A DNA stretch of 64,000 bases, taken from the NCBI GenBank assembly GCA_036785325.1, contig JAXIVH010000072.1, positions 898,501 to 962,500 of the forward strand, read 5' to 3'. Source of the stretch: Urophycis tenuis. Its lineage: Eukaryota > Chordata > Actinopteri > Gadiformes > Phycidae. A model generated the notes under the pieces. It made no database searches. It was not told the origin of the DNA and saw only the letters and a list, made by a program, of their open reading frames with translations. Of the stretch, positions 37,611 through 51,873 are shown in pieces (within the stretch, counting starts at the first letter, position 1; each line of letters starts with the position of its first letter). Made by a program: the position numbers and the translations under genes.

Positions 37611-38135
37611 TGACGTCACCGACTGGGTCTCAACCCGTAAAAGTTTAGTGGTCTCCTTGACATCAGTCGACACGTCACTTTATAGCTGTGTCGAGATATT
37701 TCAATGCATTGTTTTATGTAGAACCTATTGCTGCGGTGCCTGAACCCAAAGTTATAACTATCCTTCTTATAACTAGCCTTCTATAACTTTGAACGGTGAC
37801 CGCAAACATTTTATTTACTGCAGCCGCAGCCATCATAACAGACCAGCGCGAACCAGTGATAAAATGAGGCGAATATAGAAGAAAGAACGTAGCCTACGTG
37901 TGTATGTAGGTATGTATTTGCGATACTTAATAAAATATAATTAAAAGGGTTTTATTGTATTTGCATTAGTTGAAGAGTTAAAAAAACGGTCAGTCTTCTT
38001 AACGTGAGTTTACAACCGGCAAGTCGGTCGGACTCAAAGGGAAAAATAAATATCTGGGTCGGTCCTAAATTGACAGGGTTGGTCGGGTTTACAATAAGTA
38101 CATTTGTCATACATTTGTGGAGTTTGGCATGTGGA
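37611..38135. other. no gene recognised
   Basis: No feature recognised. Confidence 0.4.
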
Positions 38136-38185
38136 AAGCCAAACAACCACCGTGCAGCAGAGACTGCTGCACGGTGGTTTGGCTT
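38136..38185. repeat. near-perfect inverted repeat, about 22-bp arms, 3-nt loop
   Basis: Left arm 38136-38160 (AAGCCAAAC AAC CACCGTGCAGCAG) pairs with 38164-38185 (CTGCTGCACGGTGGTTTGGC and TT). The only defect is a 3-base insertion in the left arm. The loop is AGA. Confidence 0.95.
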
Positions 38186-39605
38186 GGAAGCCCCGCCTCC
38201 TGGTCTGCGCCACTAGAACCCGGGACTCAGACAGGTGATCTTTGTGTTGACCGTCACATCGCTAATTCCAGCGGGAAAATCTGTTGAACATCCAATCTTT
38301 CCAACTTAAATTTCTACATTTAAACTGCATAAGTTGCTATTGAGATGTGTGATTTGTTTAATACACCACCACAGTAGTGCTCTTCGGCTGTACATGACAT
38401 GTTCAGTTTTGAAGTCATGACGATACAGGTGTCATTATTGAAAAATGTCTCAACCGAAAGGCGCAACTTGGCCTACCCAGGCTAGCTACTTAGCATTGGC
38501 AAACAAACTTATTTTATACAGCCTTAACAACAATGCATGTCTATGCGTCTGCAAAGGCTTTTGAATATTGAATTACATATTCTGCTCAAAACATTGCAAA
38601 ATATGGATATAACCATAAACATATAACATCAAACATGATTTTAACATTGCAATTGCAAAAAAACATCAACAATTGTTTCGGGGACCAACTACATTTCCGT
38701 GCGACCTACTCAAATGAGTACACTACATTCACTACATTAAAAACAACCAACTTCAATGATAGTAGGCCTATAATATATAAGGCTAATAGCAGCAAAATGT
38801 TCTTGATTTTGAACCATCATGCATCCATCCAACCATTGTTTATCTAGCCAAAAACAATGATCATCAACAATTGATTATTTAACAATCGACTTTTTAACCA
38901 TTATCTAACTCCATGGCCAGCAAACCCACTAACTGCTCCTATCCTGTCTCCGACATTTGAGCAAAGGGGTGATGCATATTGTCCAATTGTGCTTAAGCAT
39001 GACCGTAGAGTTTTAGAAAAGCATTGTTGTAGAATGTGCACATCATTAACACATCACTGTCTCACGTACATCTCTGCTATACTCAAGGCAGGCGTCTCAG
39101 CATGGAGGAACTAATTAAAGGAAGCCCTGTCTCCAAGAGAGGCTGTGTGGGTGTAGAGCTCCATGTGCTCATGGGATGTGGGTGGGAACACATTGCCAGG
39201 TGGGGCTGGGGAAGGTCTAAATCAACGCCACAGCTCGGAGCTACAGCTAAACACAAGTGGAGCAGCGAGGGTGAGTTACACATACAAACTCAACACAAAT
39301 GCAACAAGACCCTCTGTATTGCATAACAATGCTCACAAATGAACGAGACAACAGATATAGCTGGTACAGTTATGTAGTACAACAAATATCTATCATAGAT
39401 TAAGTGAAGGATTTCTGTAGCATTTGTAAATATCAGCATATTTTAATAAAAATCCAAGAAACCCTTGTTTCTATGAATATCAAGAAGCTTTCATTGCCTC
39501 CGTGCTTGTATTTAGGTGAAGAAAAAGTTATTGTAGAGTTATGTTTGTAGAGTGAGACAGAGAGAGACTTAGACAGAGACAGACAGAGAGAGAGAGCGCG
39601 CTTGC
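38186..39605. other. no gene recognised
   Basis: 39088-39272 is an open plus-strand stretch with an AAG acceptor-like and AGG-GTGAGT donor-like boundary, but its translation is not convincingly protein-like. AGAG/ACAG-rich patch at 39555-39600. Confidence 0.4.
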
Positions 39606-39740
39606 ATGGGAGAAAAGTAGAGAGGGAGGAACGATGTGCCGTGTGTGACTGGCCTTATAAACATCATCCCTGCACAAAATAACATCCTGGGCAGCTAATC
39701 TACTAATCTCGCCGTCACTGACAATGTATTCAGGATCACG
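39606..39740 (+). repeat. 135-bp duplication, copy A
   Basis: Matches 46247-46381 base for base except one position (A here, C there, in ACA[A/C]TGTATT). Same orientation and same length. Confidence 0.97.
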
Positions 39741-40030
39741 GAGAGAGAGATTCTTGGTTCCTCTACTCTGTTGTTGCAGAGATGACTCCGCCCCTCCCCC
39801 AATACTACCTCCCCTCCCCCTGACTGCGGCAGGCAGGCATGCAGGGCAGATGGTTTACTAGCAAGCAGAATGACCCAAGCTAGCGTTCCTGCCTGGCTTG
39901 TTTTGAACCTGCAGTCCCGGGCCAGCACTCATTTTAAATACACAAAGGCCTTTCACTGCAGCCAGCAAGGGAGGGAGCTAGCCACGTAGCTAGCTAGCTG
40001 CCTCTCCTTTAACACACACACACACACACA

Positions 40031-40069
<39 letters not shown>

Positions 40070-40939
40070 CTAGCCCATCCTCTTCTCTGCTTTATTACTT
40101 CAGAAACAATTTTCTTTTCTATTATCACCATGGAGAATGGCAAGAGGAAGCTAGTTATGTGGCTCCTTTAGGTCGCACAAGCCCCCCTCCCACCCCCCCA
40201 AAAAAAGCATAATCTAAACACAGACACGCTTATTTGCAGAACATAGTCTAATCTGGCACAAATTTAGTGCATATATATATATAGCTAGAGCATAATAATA
40301 AGGACAATGGTGATATTGAAAATAGCAACAATGCGTTGTCTACACCTGTAGAATAGATGGTATGTTACTGTCTACACCTGTAGAATAGATGGGATGTAAA
40401 GACAGTCCTGTCTAGCATGTACACAACAGTTGTATGCCGATGGGCCATCATCACATGCAAACAATAACTGGATAAAATAGAAGTACTCTCATGCCACAAA
40501 GAAAAGCCTCTCTCTACTGCAGGGTTTGAAGTGTATAAGAGCTGTTAGTTTGTGGCAAGGACAAGCCAAGAGTCGCAGTTGCGCTGGGAGGGGAAAACAA
40601 CTGTTGCATAGCAATTGCTAATGGGTCTGCTAATTCTGGCTATGTGGTGTTGTATAACAGAAATGTGTTGGGTCGAAGGTGGCAAGTACTTACTTAGTAT
40701 TATGGTTGGAGTGTGTGTTAAGAACATTAAAAAGTAAAAAAAAAATGTATGTCGCTTTGGATGTTGGCGATGGGTGCATTGTAATAAAATAAACGGTTGT
40801 AGGAGGAAAATGTTTGGAAATGTTGCAAAGTTTCCAATAACTAGCTTTCATTTATTTTGTAAATTCAACATAATAAGCCTTCGCAGCAATGAGTGTTTTC
40901 TAGTTTTAACATCTCAACCCACAAAATGCTACGACACGT
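39741..40939. other. no gene recognised
   Basis: A 34-bp phrase ('gtctacacctgtagaatagatgg') is repeated twice at 40337-40393. Otherwise, apart from the AC/GCAC array, there is nothing recognisable. Confidence 0.45.
40012..40069. repeat. compound microsatellite (AC)n(GCAC)n
   Basis: About 20 bp of AC followed by about nine CGCA units, an unusually CpG-rich run for this window. Confidence 0.95.
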
Positions 40940-41085
40940 GGGGCGGCAGTAGCTCAGTGGACAGAGCGGGTCCTCCATTAACCGTGGGGTTGGTGGTTCG
41001 ATCCCCTTGATCCCCCCTCCTCCTCCTCCAACTGTCCAATCGCTTTGGACAAAATCGTCTGCTAAATACCCCTTTACACGTGTTA
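40940..41085 (+). mobile_element. tRNA-headed SINE with an L2-type 3' tail
   Basis: GGGGCGGCAGTAGCTCAGTG head, GTCCTCCATTAACCGTGGGG, B box GGTTCGATCCCC, CT-rich spacer, then TCGCTTTGGACAAAATCGTC and TGCTAAATAC. This tail matches the L2-like LINE ends at 2780 and 18180, not the TTGAGCAAGACACTG body seen in the copy at 35862. Confidence 0.85.
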
Positions 41086-42633
41086 GCATATAGCTAACTG
41101 CAGCTGTTTAACAGCTTGCTGGACATAACACAGCTACTGTAGACATTCCCAAGCAAAGTATTGTCAACTATGCATCACCCCTCAGCAACGAGCCAAGAAC
41201 TTGGTGAGTAAATGGTGAGCTCAGTGTAAAAATGAAAAACAAACATGATTAAGATACGTTTCCACTGAACAGGTTTTTGTTTTTTTTATGATATCTTACT
41301 TTAACCACACGGTGAAAAATGTGATTCTTCTTCCCGACCAGCTGAGTATTAGTAGAGTCTGGAATTTGTTTGAACATGAACACAGTTCACTATTCCTCGT
41401 CTCCATTACTCGCCTTCCCTCCACTGGAATGAGAAACAAAAAAACCCATTGCAGTTAAGAACTATCTCCCGCCGGTTGCCTAGCAACTTACGCAAGCAAG
41501 GCATGTGCTTGCTTGTGTGAGTGCACACATAGTGACAGAGAAAAACACACACACCTTGCTATGTTCAAAAGACATACTTAACATTAAAGTCTAACCTGAT
41601 ACCCTGTATTCAAGGCTCAGAACAATAAGCCCTTGTCTTTGTGATAAAGGATTACTCCCCAGCACCAACAGTGAAACTATACCGCAAGCACGCTGTATTT
41701 ATGTGTTTGATGCCTGGCCTTGTGAGCCACGGGTGATGATGCCACAGCCATGCCCATCTCCAACCAAACAGCAGAATGTGTGGAGAACAAAACTAGCCTA
41801 CTTGTATATGAACCAATGGCAAAATTGGTAGCGGTGGTGCTGGTTGAAGAGAAGAGGAAATATGAGAGATGGAGCATAATGAAAAAACAGTGGAACAATG
41901 ATCACGCTTTTTGTCGTAAAGAGAATACTTTCAACTTTTATAGCTGGTGAATTTAACCAGCTTATCATTGACTTCCTAGTGAAAACTGATATGCACAATT
42001 CCAATGACATCAAGCTAAGCAGGTTTCTTGTCAATTTAATAGGTACAGCCAGTAGTCGACGACATTATGAAGTCTGAATTGACATGAAGGAAGTTTTGTG
42101 GGTTAAAATACCTGATGTGGAGTCCAGCATTCCCACTTGACAAAAACAAGTCTGGTGTCTTCCTGTGTGTAATCACTAATCAAACAAGCTGTGCCTCATA
42201 GAGCAAGAGACAGACACTGGAGCCAAGCCAGGCACTGGGAGGCTGACTGCAGCTCCTCTGCAGGTAGCTCACAAGCTACCAGCTGTAGACTGCTAGTCAA
42301 TGAGTATGATGTAAACAAGCTCCAAACAGCTTTGCAAGGTTTCTGTAATAACAAATAGTTGGGCCTGAGGATCAAGGATCAAGGATCAAGCAGAGGCCCA
42401 ATCACCCAAAGGAACAGAAATCATGTCTGTAATTGCCAGTACTGCATCTCTACAGCTAATATTCCTCCCAACTGTCTGACTGTCTCCCAACCATCAGAAA
42501 GTACCCTAGAAACCAGGGGTAGCCAACACCGTGCCGCCAGCCCCTGGGCGCCCATGTCCAAGTCACCATGGAGGAAAATGTTGAACATTTTTATTTCATT
42601 GTGTTGATCTTTTTTAATCAATAACATCCTCCT
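41086..42633. other. no gene recognised
   Basis: GGATCAA is repeated three times at 42369-42391. No gene, RNA or clear transposon was recognised. Confidence 0.45.
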
Positions 42634-43264
42634 CAGAAGTCCACAACATGGGTGTTATCCTGGACTCCTCCGCTCATTCCAGTAACATCAAATCCCAAGT
42701 CGCTTTCTGACTCCGTGGCCCTCATCCACACAGTCATCACATCCAGGCTGAATTATTGCAATGGAGTTGTGTCTGGGGTGCCCAGCAAAGCCCTGGACAG
42801 GCTCCAGTATGTACAGAACTCAGCTGCCAGGGTTCTCACCCGCACCAAGCCCTGGCAGCACATCACCCCCTCCCTCATCCACCTTCACTGGCTTCCGGTC
42901 AAGTCCTGCATCTCCTACAAGATCCTCCTCCTCACCTATAAATCCCTCCATCACCTTGCACCTCAGTACCTGAGCGACCTCCTCCACCCCTACACTCATC
43001 ACCCGCCCACCAGCTGGGGGAGCTTCGGCGACAGAGCTTTCAGTGTGGCAGCCCCCACTCTCTGGAATCTATCCCGGCTGAGATCTGCAACGCCGCATCC
43101 ATCGGCACTTTCAAAAGACACCTTAAAACATACCTATTTCACAAGGCCTATGGTCTTAATTAGCTCTGTCTGTGTTTTTTGTTTCTTGTTTTTCTTGTTT
43201 GTTCCCTTCATGTGTAAGTGTCATATAAGTGACATTGGGTCCCTTGAAAGGGGCTATATACATA

Positions 43265-43310
<46 letters not shown>
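42634..43310 (+). mobile_element. 5'-truncated non-LTR retrotransposon (L2/Rex1-like) with (ATT)n tail
   Basis: Carries the C-terminal end of ORF2: VHNMGVILDSS, then ITSRLNYCNGVVSGVP, ALDRLQYVQNSAARVLTRTK, LIHLHWLPVKSCISYKILLL, YKSLHHLAPQYLSDLLHPYT and GDRAFSVAAPTLWNLSRLRS. The frame opens at 42652 and runs past the native end. Its last Tyr residues come from the (ATT)n tail at 43267-43310. The 3' UTR ends 'gggtcccttgaaaggggctatata', a sequence type found before ATT tails of fish LINEs. This is the region after RT, so the copy cannot be active. Confidence 0.92.
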
Positions 43311-43312
<2 letters not shown>

Positions 43313-43479
43313 ACTTGCATTGATGTAGATTTAAAGGCAATGGCTATATTGAATTTAACATTTTAAAAACAAAAATGATTTATGAACTGAACTTGTCTGG
43401 AGTTCAATCTCACGTGCACTCTTTGCTGAGACAACCCAACGAGCGCACATCAAACGGGGAGCTAGATGCAGGTTCTATC

Positions 43480-44158
43480 CTCAAAATGAAGAAAAACATG
43501 TCGGAAACGTTAAAGAAAACTTGGAAACATTTTACGACACTACAAGTGTGTGTGCCTCACTTGTGGGGCGACTGTGGTGACGGCGAAGCGGCACAATGTG
43601 GAGAGACATTACCTGACACACTAGCTTCCATGCTAACTACCCACCTGGCAGTGCACTACGGGCCTTTGCCTGGGAGTCTGCCATCAACAGTGTGCACAGC
43701 TGAATATAACAAAAAATAACTTTTCAGCTTGCTTTATGCTAGGTTTGATAGCAAAACCCCAGATATTTTAAATGTCCTGTTCTGCCAAAGGTGCACATGC
43801 ACCAAAACAAAACAAAAAAGCTTGTATAGACGAAGAAGACTTAATACTCCGGTGCATGAGTACTCTCTATCTTAGCAAAGCAAAGGCATCTTAAAAGAAT
43901 AATGATCAAGAATAATTTGAAAATGATCTGTTTACCTGCCTGGACTTCTTTAGATTATAGCAAGCAACAAACACAGTCATATCATTGAGTTGTGAATGTT
44001 TCTTTCAAATATCTTCCGCTTGATGTTTAGTGAATGTTGAAATAATAGGCAGGAGCTATGTTCAGATGGAGTCTACACTCGGTTTGTAGAGTGATATCAG
44101 ATCTCTAGAATCTGTGCCCTACTGCACATTTAAAGATGTTTCTGCCGGAGCAGAATGT
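43480..44158 (+). mobile_element. hAT-like remnant; inverted relative at 61158-61600
   Basis: At 43544-43612 the plus strand reads KCVCLTCGATVVTAKRHNVE and RHY, a C-x2-C-x9-H-x4-H zinc finger of the kind at the N terminus of hAT-derived proteins (GTF2IRD2/ZBED-like). Downstream, 43930-44158 matches the reverse complement of 61158-61440 over several blocks (e.g. 'attatagcaagcaacaaa', 'gagtgatatcagatctctag', 'tctgtgccctactg'). Confidence 0.7.
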
Positions 44159-45912
44159 CCAGCGCCAGGTGTGGCCTGTGCCTCCTCATCATATCAGGCC
44201 AGAGACGGCAGCAGATGAGATGGTGCTGCTGTGGAACAGATGTCACACAGCAGCATGTCTCTCTCCACCCACATCACTATTCCAACTCAGTGGTTCTGTA
44301 AAGAAGAGTAGTGCCCTTTTGCTATTGGCACTTTTCGCCATGCTCTGTCAAACTGCGCTGCCTTTCCATTACCAGTTTAAATGCACCGAGCAGTGGCATG
44401 TCGCACCTGAGATGAACCATCTCCGCAGTCTGGCCAAAGTGAGCTCAACCAACCTCCCAGTGGGCTGTGGTGGCGTCATCCCTGGTTGCCGTTTGGAGCA
44501 AGAAATGGTCTCTCAAATTGTAGGAATATAGACCTATAAACTCTAATGTGTAAACAAGTCAAATCAGAAGTCAAAAGTGTTTCAGTTAACTATTGAGGTT
44601 AGGAAGCAAAAAGGGAAAATATTGGATGTTAAACAAAGATTAATCATCACAAATAGAATTGCGTATGTTTTGTCGGTCTGAAAAAAATAAATATATAAAT
44701 GTCTCCTACACAAATCAATTCAGTTTCACAGATGGCTATAATATCTACTAAAGAGGCTACAATAAGTGGAGGGTTGTGTCATTGAATCAAGACAAGCGCA
44801 TCGTCAGTTAAAGACACACATTCAAGCGGTTAGCACTGTTGAAATTGAGACGCAAATCCCATCTGCTAGTCAGGCCAGGCTGTAGGCCTCTCCGCAATCA
44901 GGAGCTGATTCACAGGATCTCAATTCATATTACATTACAACAGGGAGCATTTCATACAGGGAAACTGACATACTGCTGAATGCTACAGCCAAGTAAACTA
45001 GATTGTAATACATGTAAACAAATTGAGGTGAGACTAAAAAAAATATGTATGACTTAAAGGTTAACCAAACATGTTACTGTGGTAGTCAAACAACAGTATT
45101 ATAGTACTGAAACAACAGTACTTAAGTAATGCAACATTAGTAGACAAGGGATGAAAGGAAACTTTAAATGTTTTCCTACATCAACCAAATTACCTTCCAC
45201 TAACAAAGGCAAACCCTTTTGATGTCAAAACGAGGTGGTTTAAAGCATAGCTTGCTCTTTCCTATGATCCAAGGGAGAGAATCAGAACCTCCACTAAATA
45301 TTTGAAGAGCTCTGCTAGAATTCAGCAGAGCTGAATGTCTTTGCCATGATTGTGTGGCCCTGCCCCCTCCTACACCCTGTTACATCATAAGCATGTTGAA
45401 AGCTGCTCTATATTTAGCAGCCTATCCCCACCCCCCACACTGCTTTGCACTACTCTGTCAGTGCCTGGTTTTTTCTCTCTCTCTCTCTCTCCCTTTCTCC
45501 CTCTCCTCTCCCCTCCCCCCACCAGGAGGGACGAGAAGGATGAAAGGAGAGATAAAAGAAGGGTCATATAAAGGAGGAGGGGAATGGAGTAAATAGACAT
45601 GCTGTAAATAAACCTCTACACAGAGAAGTCACGTGTCACTCACACACATGCATACTGGGCAGTCTGGACATGAGCAGCTCTATAATGCCTTATCGCAATA
45701 CTCAACTTCTGTACAAAGCTTTGCTCTGCAACACCAGTCTGGTAAATCACTGGTATGTGGATGTAGGTACGTACAAACATACATATATACATATATATAT
45801 AGATGCAGACATACATACATACACAGTAAAGAAGTATCATAAAGCTGCGGTGGGTAATGACCATGGGGATAACGCGCTACCCCCTCCTTCCTTGAATCAT
45901 TTGTATATTTAG
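44159..45912. other. no gene recognised
   Basis: Short TC run at 45474-45493 and TACATA-type repeats at 45775-45825. No coding sequence was supported. Confidence 0.45.
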
Positions 45913-46110
45913 GGACCGAGCCTGTGAAACAGGACGAGGTCCCTTTTGAAATTGATCCGTTTATTATTATTATTATTATTATTATTATTTCTAGGAACTT
46001 TGAGGTTGATTTGCGCTATCTGACCCTATATGAAAACTCAATTTTTTTTGGTAAAGTTGTCAGGCCTGGTGAAAATAGATATATTTTGCATTGCGTTTGA
46101 ATTGGAGCTG
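45913..46110 (+). mobile_element. fragment with terminal hairpin and (TTA)n
   Basis: GGGACCGAGCCTGTGAAACA closes into an imperfect hairpin with GAGGTCCC and is followed by a (TTA)n run at 45960-45990 and 'ctaggaactttgaggttgat'. The layout (short hairpin at the end, then TTA run) parallels the left end of the 26381 element. No opposite end was found. Confidence 0.5.
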
Positions 46111-46246
46111 AAACAGTGGGTTTACTTACACTTCAACAACTGTGGACCAGATTTTGTCTACACCATAGCCCTAAAAATGTACATATCACAGACAGAGATA
46201 CAGAGATACAGAGAGAGCAACTTCGGGAGTGAGAGTACAAGTGAGA

Positions 46247-46381
46247 ATGGGAGAAAAGTAGAGAGGGAGGAACGATGTGCCGTGTGTGACTGGCCTTATA
46301 AACATCATCCCTGCACAAAATAACATCCTGGGCAGCTAATCTACTAATCTCGCCGTCACTGACACTGTATTCAGGATCACG
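46247..46381 (+). repeat. 135-bp duplication, copy B
   Basis: Partner of 39606-39740 (134 of 135 bases identical), 6.6 kb away in the same orientation. Confidence 0.97.
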
Positions 46382-46509
46382 CTTGTGGTTTAGAGTGTGG
46401 CCACAATGCGGCTGTGGGCTCCATAGTGACGAGGCATAGGGGACTCTGCTGGAGACAGGCTGCCGGTCACCTGCAGCGCCCGACAGCATCATCACCTCCA
46501 CTACAACAT

Positions 46510-46915
46510 CCAGTAGCACCACTTCACCTGGTGTGATGCACACTACAGGATGGGGGAAACACATTCCAGTAGCACCTCTTCACCTGGTGTGATGCACACT
46601 ACAGGATGGGGGAAACACATTCCAGTAGCACCACTTCACCTGGTGTGATGCACACTACAGGATGGGGGAAACACATTCCAGTAGCACCTCTTCACCTGGT
46701 GTGATGCACACTACAGGATGGGGGAAACACATTCCAGTAGCACCACTTCACCTGGTGTGATGCACACTACAGGATGGGGGAAACACATTCCAGTAGCACC
46801 ACTTCACCTGGTGTGATGCACACTACAGGATGGGGGAAACACATTCCAGTAGCACCACTTCACCTGGTGTGATGCACACTACAGGATGGGGGAAACACAT
46901 TCCAGTTGCACCACT
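46510..46915. repeat. 56-bp minisatellite, 7 copies plus a partial
   Basis: Units begin CCAGTAGCACCACTTCACCT. Copies start at 46510 and recur every 56 bp to 46902. Copies 2 and 4 carry CACCTCTT in place of CACCACTT, giving an A-B-A-B-A-A-A order. Confidence 0.97.
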
Positions 46916-49705
<2,790 letters not shown>

Positions 49706-50113
49706 GTGTTGGGTCAGGAATCCAAAGACACAAGTCGCCAACACAACTTTTGAGCAAATTAACAAAGTGATTGTTTTTCAAAATGAGTGATTTTTGTTTT
49801 TTTGCAGAATCTGTTAGTTGAGATCACAGAGAAGCCTCTCCATGTTTCAGATAACAGTATTGGTTTCATTAAAAGTATACATTTTATGTTTAAAATCGGG
49901 TGTGCCAATAGAGAGGTGACAACTGCAAATCTTTGAGGCTTTTTCTCAGTTTTAGCTTTTGTGATGTGCCTACATTCAAATGGCCACAACGTCTCCAAAT
50001 ATGATCATATTTCCATGTGTTACACATCGTTGGAAAGCTTAGAAACTACACTTTCAGAATCTGAAAGTGTAGAAACTAGGCGACTTGTGTCCCTTGTTTC
50101 CATGACCTGACAC
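49706..50113. mobile_element. MITE with about 35-bp terminal inverted repeats
   Basis: Left end GTGTTGGGTCAGGAATCC... followed by GACACAAGTCGCC. Right end in reverse complement reads GTGTCAGGTCATGGAAAC... followed by GACACAAGTCGCC, so the two match over about 35 bp with a few differences. The interior (about 340 bp) is AT-rich and non-coding, and contains a 27-bp palindrome at 50046-50072. Both flanks are AAATATA-rich, which may hide the target duplication. Superfamily not assigned. Confidence 0.8.
50046..50072. repeat. 27-bp palindrome inside the MITE
   Basis: CTACACTTTCAGA and its complement TCTGAAAGTGTAG flank a single central base. Perfect 13-bp arms. Confidence 0.95.
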
Positions 50114-50495
50114 AAATATATAATATAAAACCTTGCACAGTCAACATCAAAATGATCCAAGTTGTCATGAGGTAGTGACCAAATATAACCAAAACATCCT
50201 ACATATTAGATAGCATGCATTTGGATAATTATTTCACTCCAGCCATGTATAGAGAGATGAAGCACTAGGTTCCCTAGAATGTAGGAAGCCCATTTAAAGG
50301 GTCGTTGTCAACATATTATGGACAGGCTGCTAACGGATGGAGTGAAGAGGCGAGGCTAGCAAGGGTACAGCTGCCATTTGATTGGAGCAGAGAGTAGTCA
50401 AATCCATGCAGCATCAGCAGTCATTGTCTAGACGAGGCAGTCAACTCCAACCTGCCTCATCAGCACGTTTCCTCCACTCCACACCAACGCCAGCC

Positions 50496-50562
50496 ATGGC
50501 TGAGCTCACTAAAACACAGAGCTACAACAGCAGAACCATACAAAGGAAGCAAAGCTACGCAG
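50496..50562 (+). CDS. candidate 5' coding exon of an unidentified protein
   Basis: CGCCAGCC-ATG-GCT gives a start codon in good vertebrate context, followed by MAELTKTQSYNSRTIQRKQS and YA, then CAG followed by GTAGGTGC, a strong splice donor. The frame runs on only five codons past the donor before a stop. The peptide is polar and rich in Ser, Gln and basic residues, with no domain. The frame is also open upstream to 50382, so an earlier start is possible. I do not recognise the protein and no acceptor or second exon was identified. Chance occurrence is quite possible. Confidence 0.3.
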
Positions 50563-50773
50563 GTAGGTGCTAAAACAACAGTACTCAACACAAACTGGAA
50601 AAACCTTAATAATTCACACTTTGCTCGGATGTCAGTCTTCTGCTTTGTCGCTTTCATGATCACTGTGTGGCTCAACGAACCCATGACATATAGCCAGAAT
50701 GATGGCCAGACCACATGCCCCACCTCCTGCTGTACCAACAACCTGAGGAACATCGTCTGGATCCTAATCGTAA

Positions 50774-50840
50774 TAATAATAATAATAAATCTGATTTATA
50801 TAGCGCTTAATATGATACTCTAAGACGCTTTACATATTGC
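50774..50840 (-). mobile_element. non-LTR retrotransposon 3' tail fragment
   Basis: On the minus strand: ATGTAAAGCGTCTTAGAGTA, then AGCGCTATATAAATCAGATT followed by (TTA)n. This is a common 3' terminus of teleost LINEs. Only the last 65 bp or so are present. Confidence 0.75.
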
Positions 50841-50885
50841 CCTATCAAGAGGAATCAAGATCTTCTGCTCTCTGTGGTTCCTGTA

Positions 50886-50890
<5 letters not shown>

Positions 50891-50947
<57 letters not shown>
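50891..50947. repeat. (TG)n microsatellite
   Basis: 57 bp of uninterrupted TG. Confidence 0.97.
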
Positions 50948-50948
<1 letters not shown>

Positions 50949-51865
50949 TGACTAGTATGGTAAGTATGGTCCGTCCTGTTTTGCCGGTTTAGCCTGAGAA
51001 TCCATGGAAAACAACATAATGCAACACTACACCACAATGATTATTAATAGCATATGTACACATGAGAGTCTTAGCCGTTATTAGGGCTCTGAAGTGCCTG
51101 ACTGGCATTGATCAACGTCACCACAAACAAATTCAACTAACTGCCACAACCAAAGGATTTCTGCGACAAACTCGTCCAGGAGAATTCTCTGTTCACACTT
51201 CTCTGTTCAGTGAGCTCACAGCTTACTGTTGGGCTGCATTTGGCTTGTTGATTATCTCCATAGCTAGGGAGAAACCTACTTGATGCTTTACCATGACAAT
51301 AAAAACTTGCATTAAAATTGAACAGTGTTATATTAAGGTTGCCATGGCATGGTGCCAGTAGGTACTTCCATCATCTACGACAGTTAAGTGTGTGTCAAGT
51401 GATGATGTTCTTTGATATCTTTATGATTTGTATTTAGTTATTAGGTCTATTAATGTAGAACTATAGGTCATAGCTTACAACGAAAGGTCCTTTTACATTG
51501 AACAAGATTGTTCATTATGGTTTTCCCATGTCAAAAACAATAATTACTAATTAGAGCTGAATGGGACTGTACACTTATGCTGCGCTTTCCGTTTTCCAAA
51601 GAAATACATTTTTTAATCGCACCAAGGTTGAATTTTAAGGGGCTATAGTACAACGCCAAGGTGTGTGCATGTATAGATGCATGGAGCTCCTGGGCAGCAG
51701 TTGATTTTGATGTCAATGTCAGAGAGAGGGCTAAACCTTCTCTCACTTATATATAATGCTGTGTGTGTGGAGATGTGTGGGGCTCTGTCTGGCCAGCTGT
51801 TGATTTTGATGTGTGCATTCTGGAGGGTTAAGCTTCTTGGACACATTCTGGCGCATTTCATATAC
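50948..51865. other. no gene recognised; one local duplication
   Basis: 51695-51720 and 51780-51815 share 'ctgggcagcagttgattttgatgt'-like text. Nothing else was recognised. Confidence 0.45.
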
Positions 51866-51873
51866 AACATTAC

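Noticed and set aside
39088..39272. Plus-strand exon candidate (RRLSMEELIKGSPVSKR) with AG and GT borders
   Set aside because: After the first 20 residues the translation is Trp/Gly/Cys-rich and unlike a conserved protein. The splice borders are common by chance.
42652..43311. 219-codon frame ending in poly-Tyr as a host gene
   Set aside because: It is the C-terminal end of a LINE ORF2 read through into its (ATT)n tail.
46510..46915. Regular 56-bp repeats considered as a CRISPR-like array
   Set aside because: The whole 56-bp unit is conserved and there are no unique spacers.
50629..50823. Hydrophobic small protein (ends ILIVIIIIINLIYIALNMIL)
   Set aside because: The hydrophobic tail is translated from the (TAA)n and LINE tail on the opposite strand, so it is not a real membrane segment.
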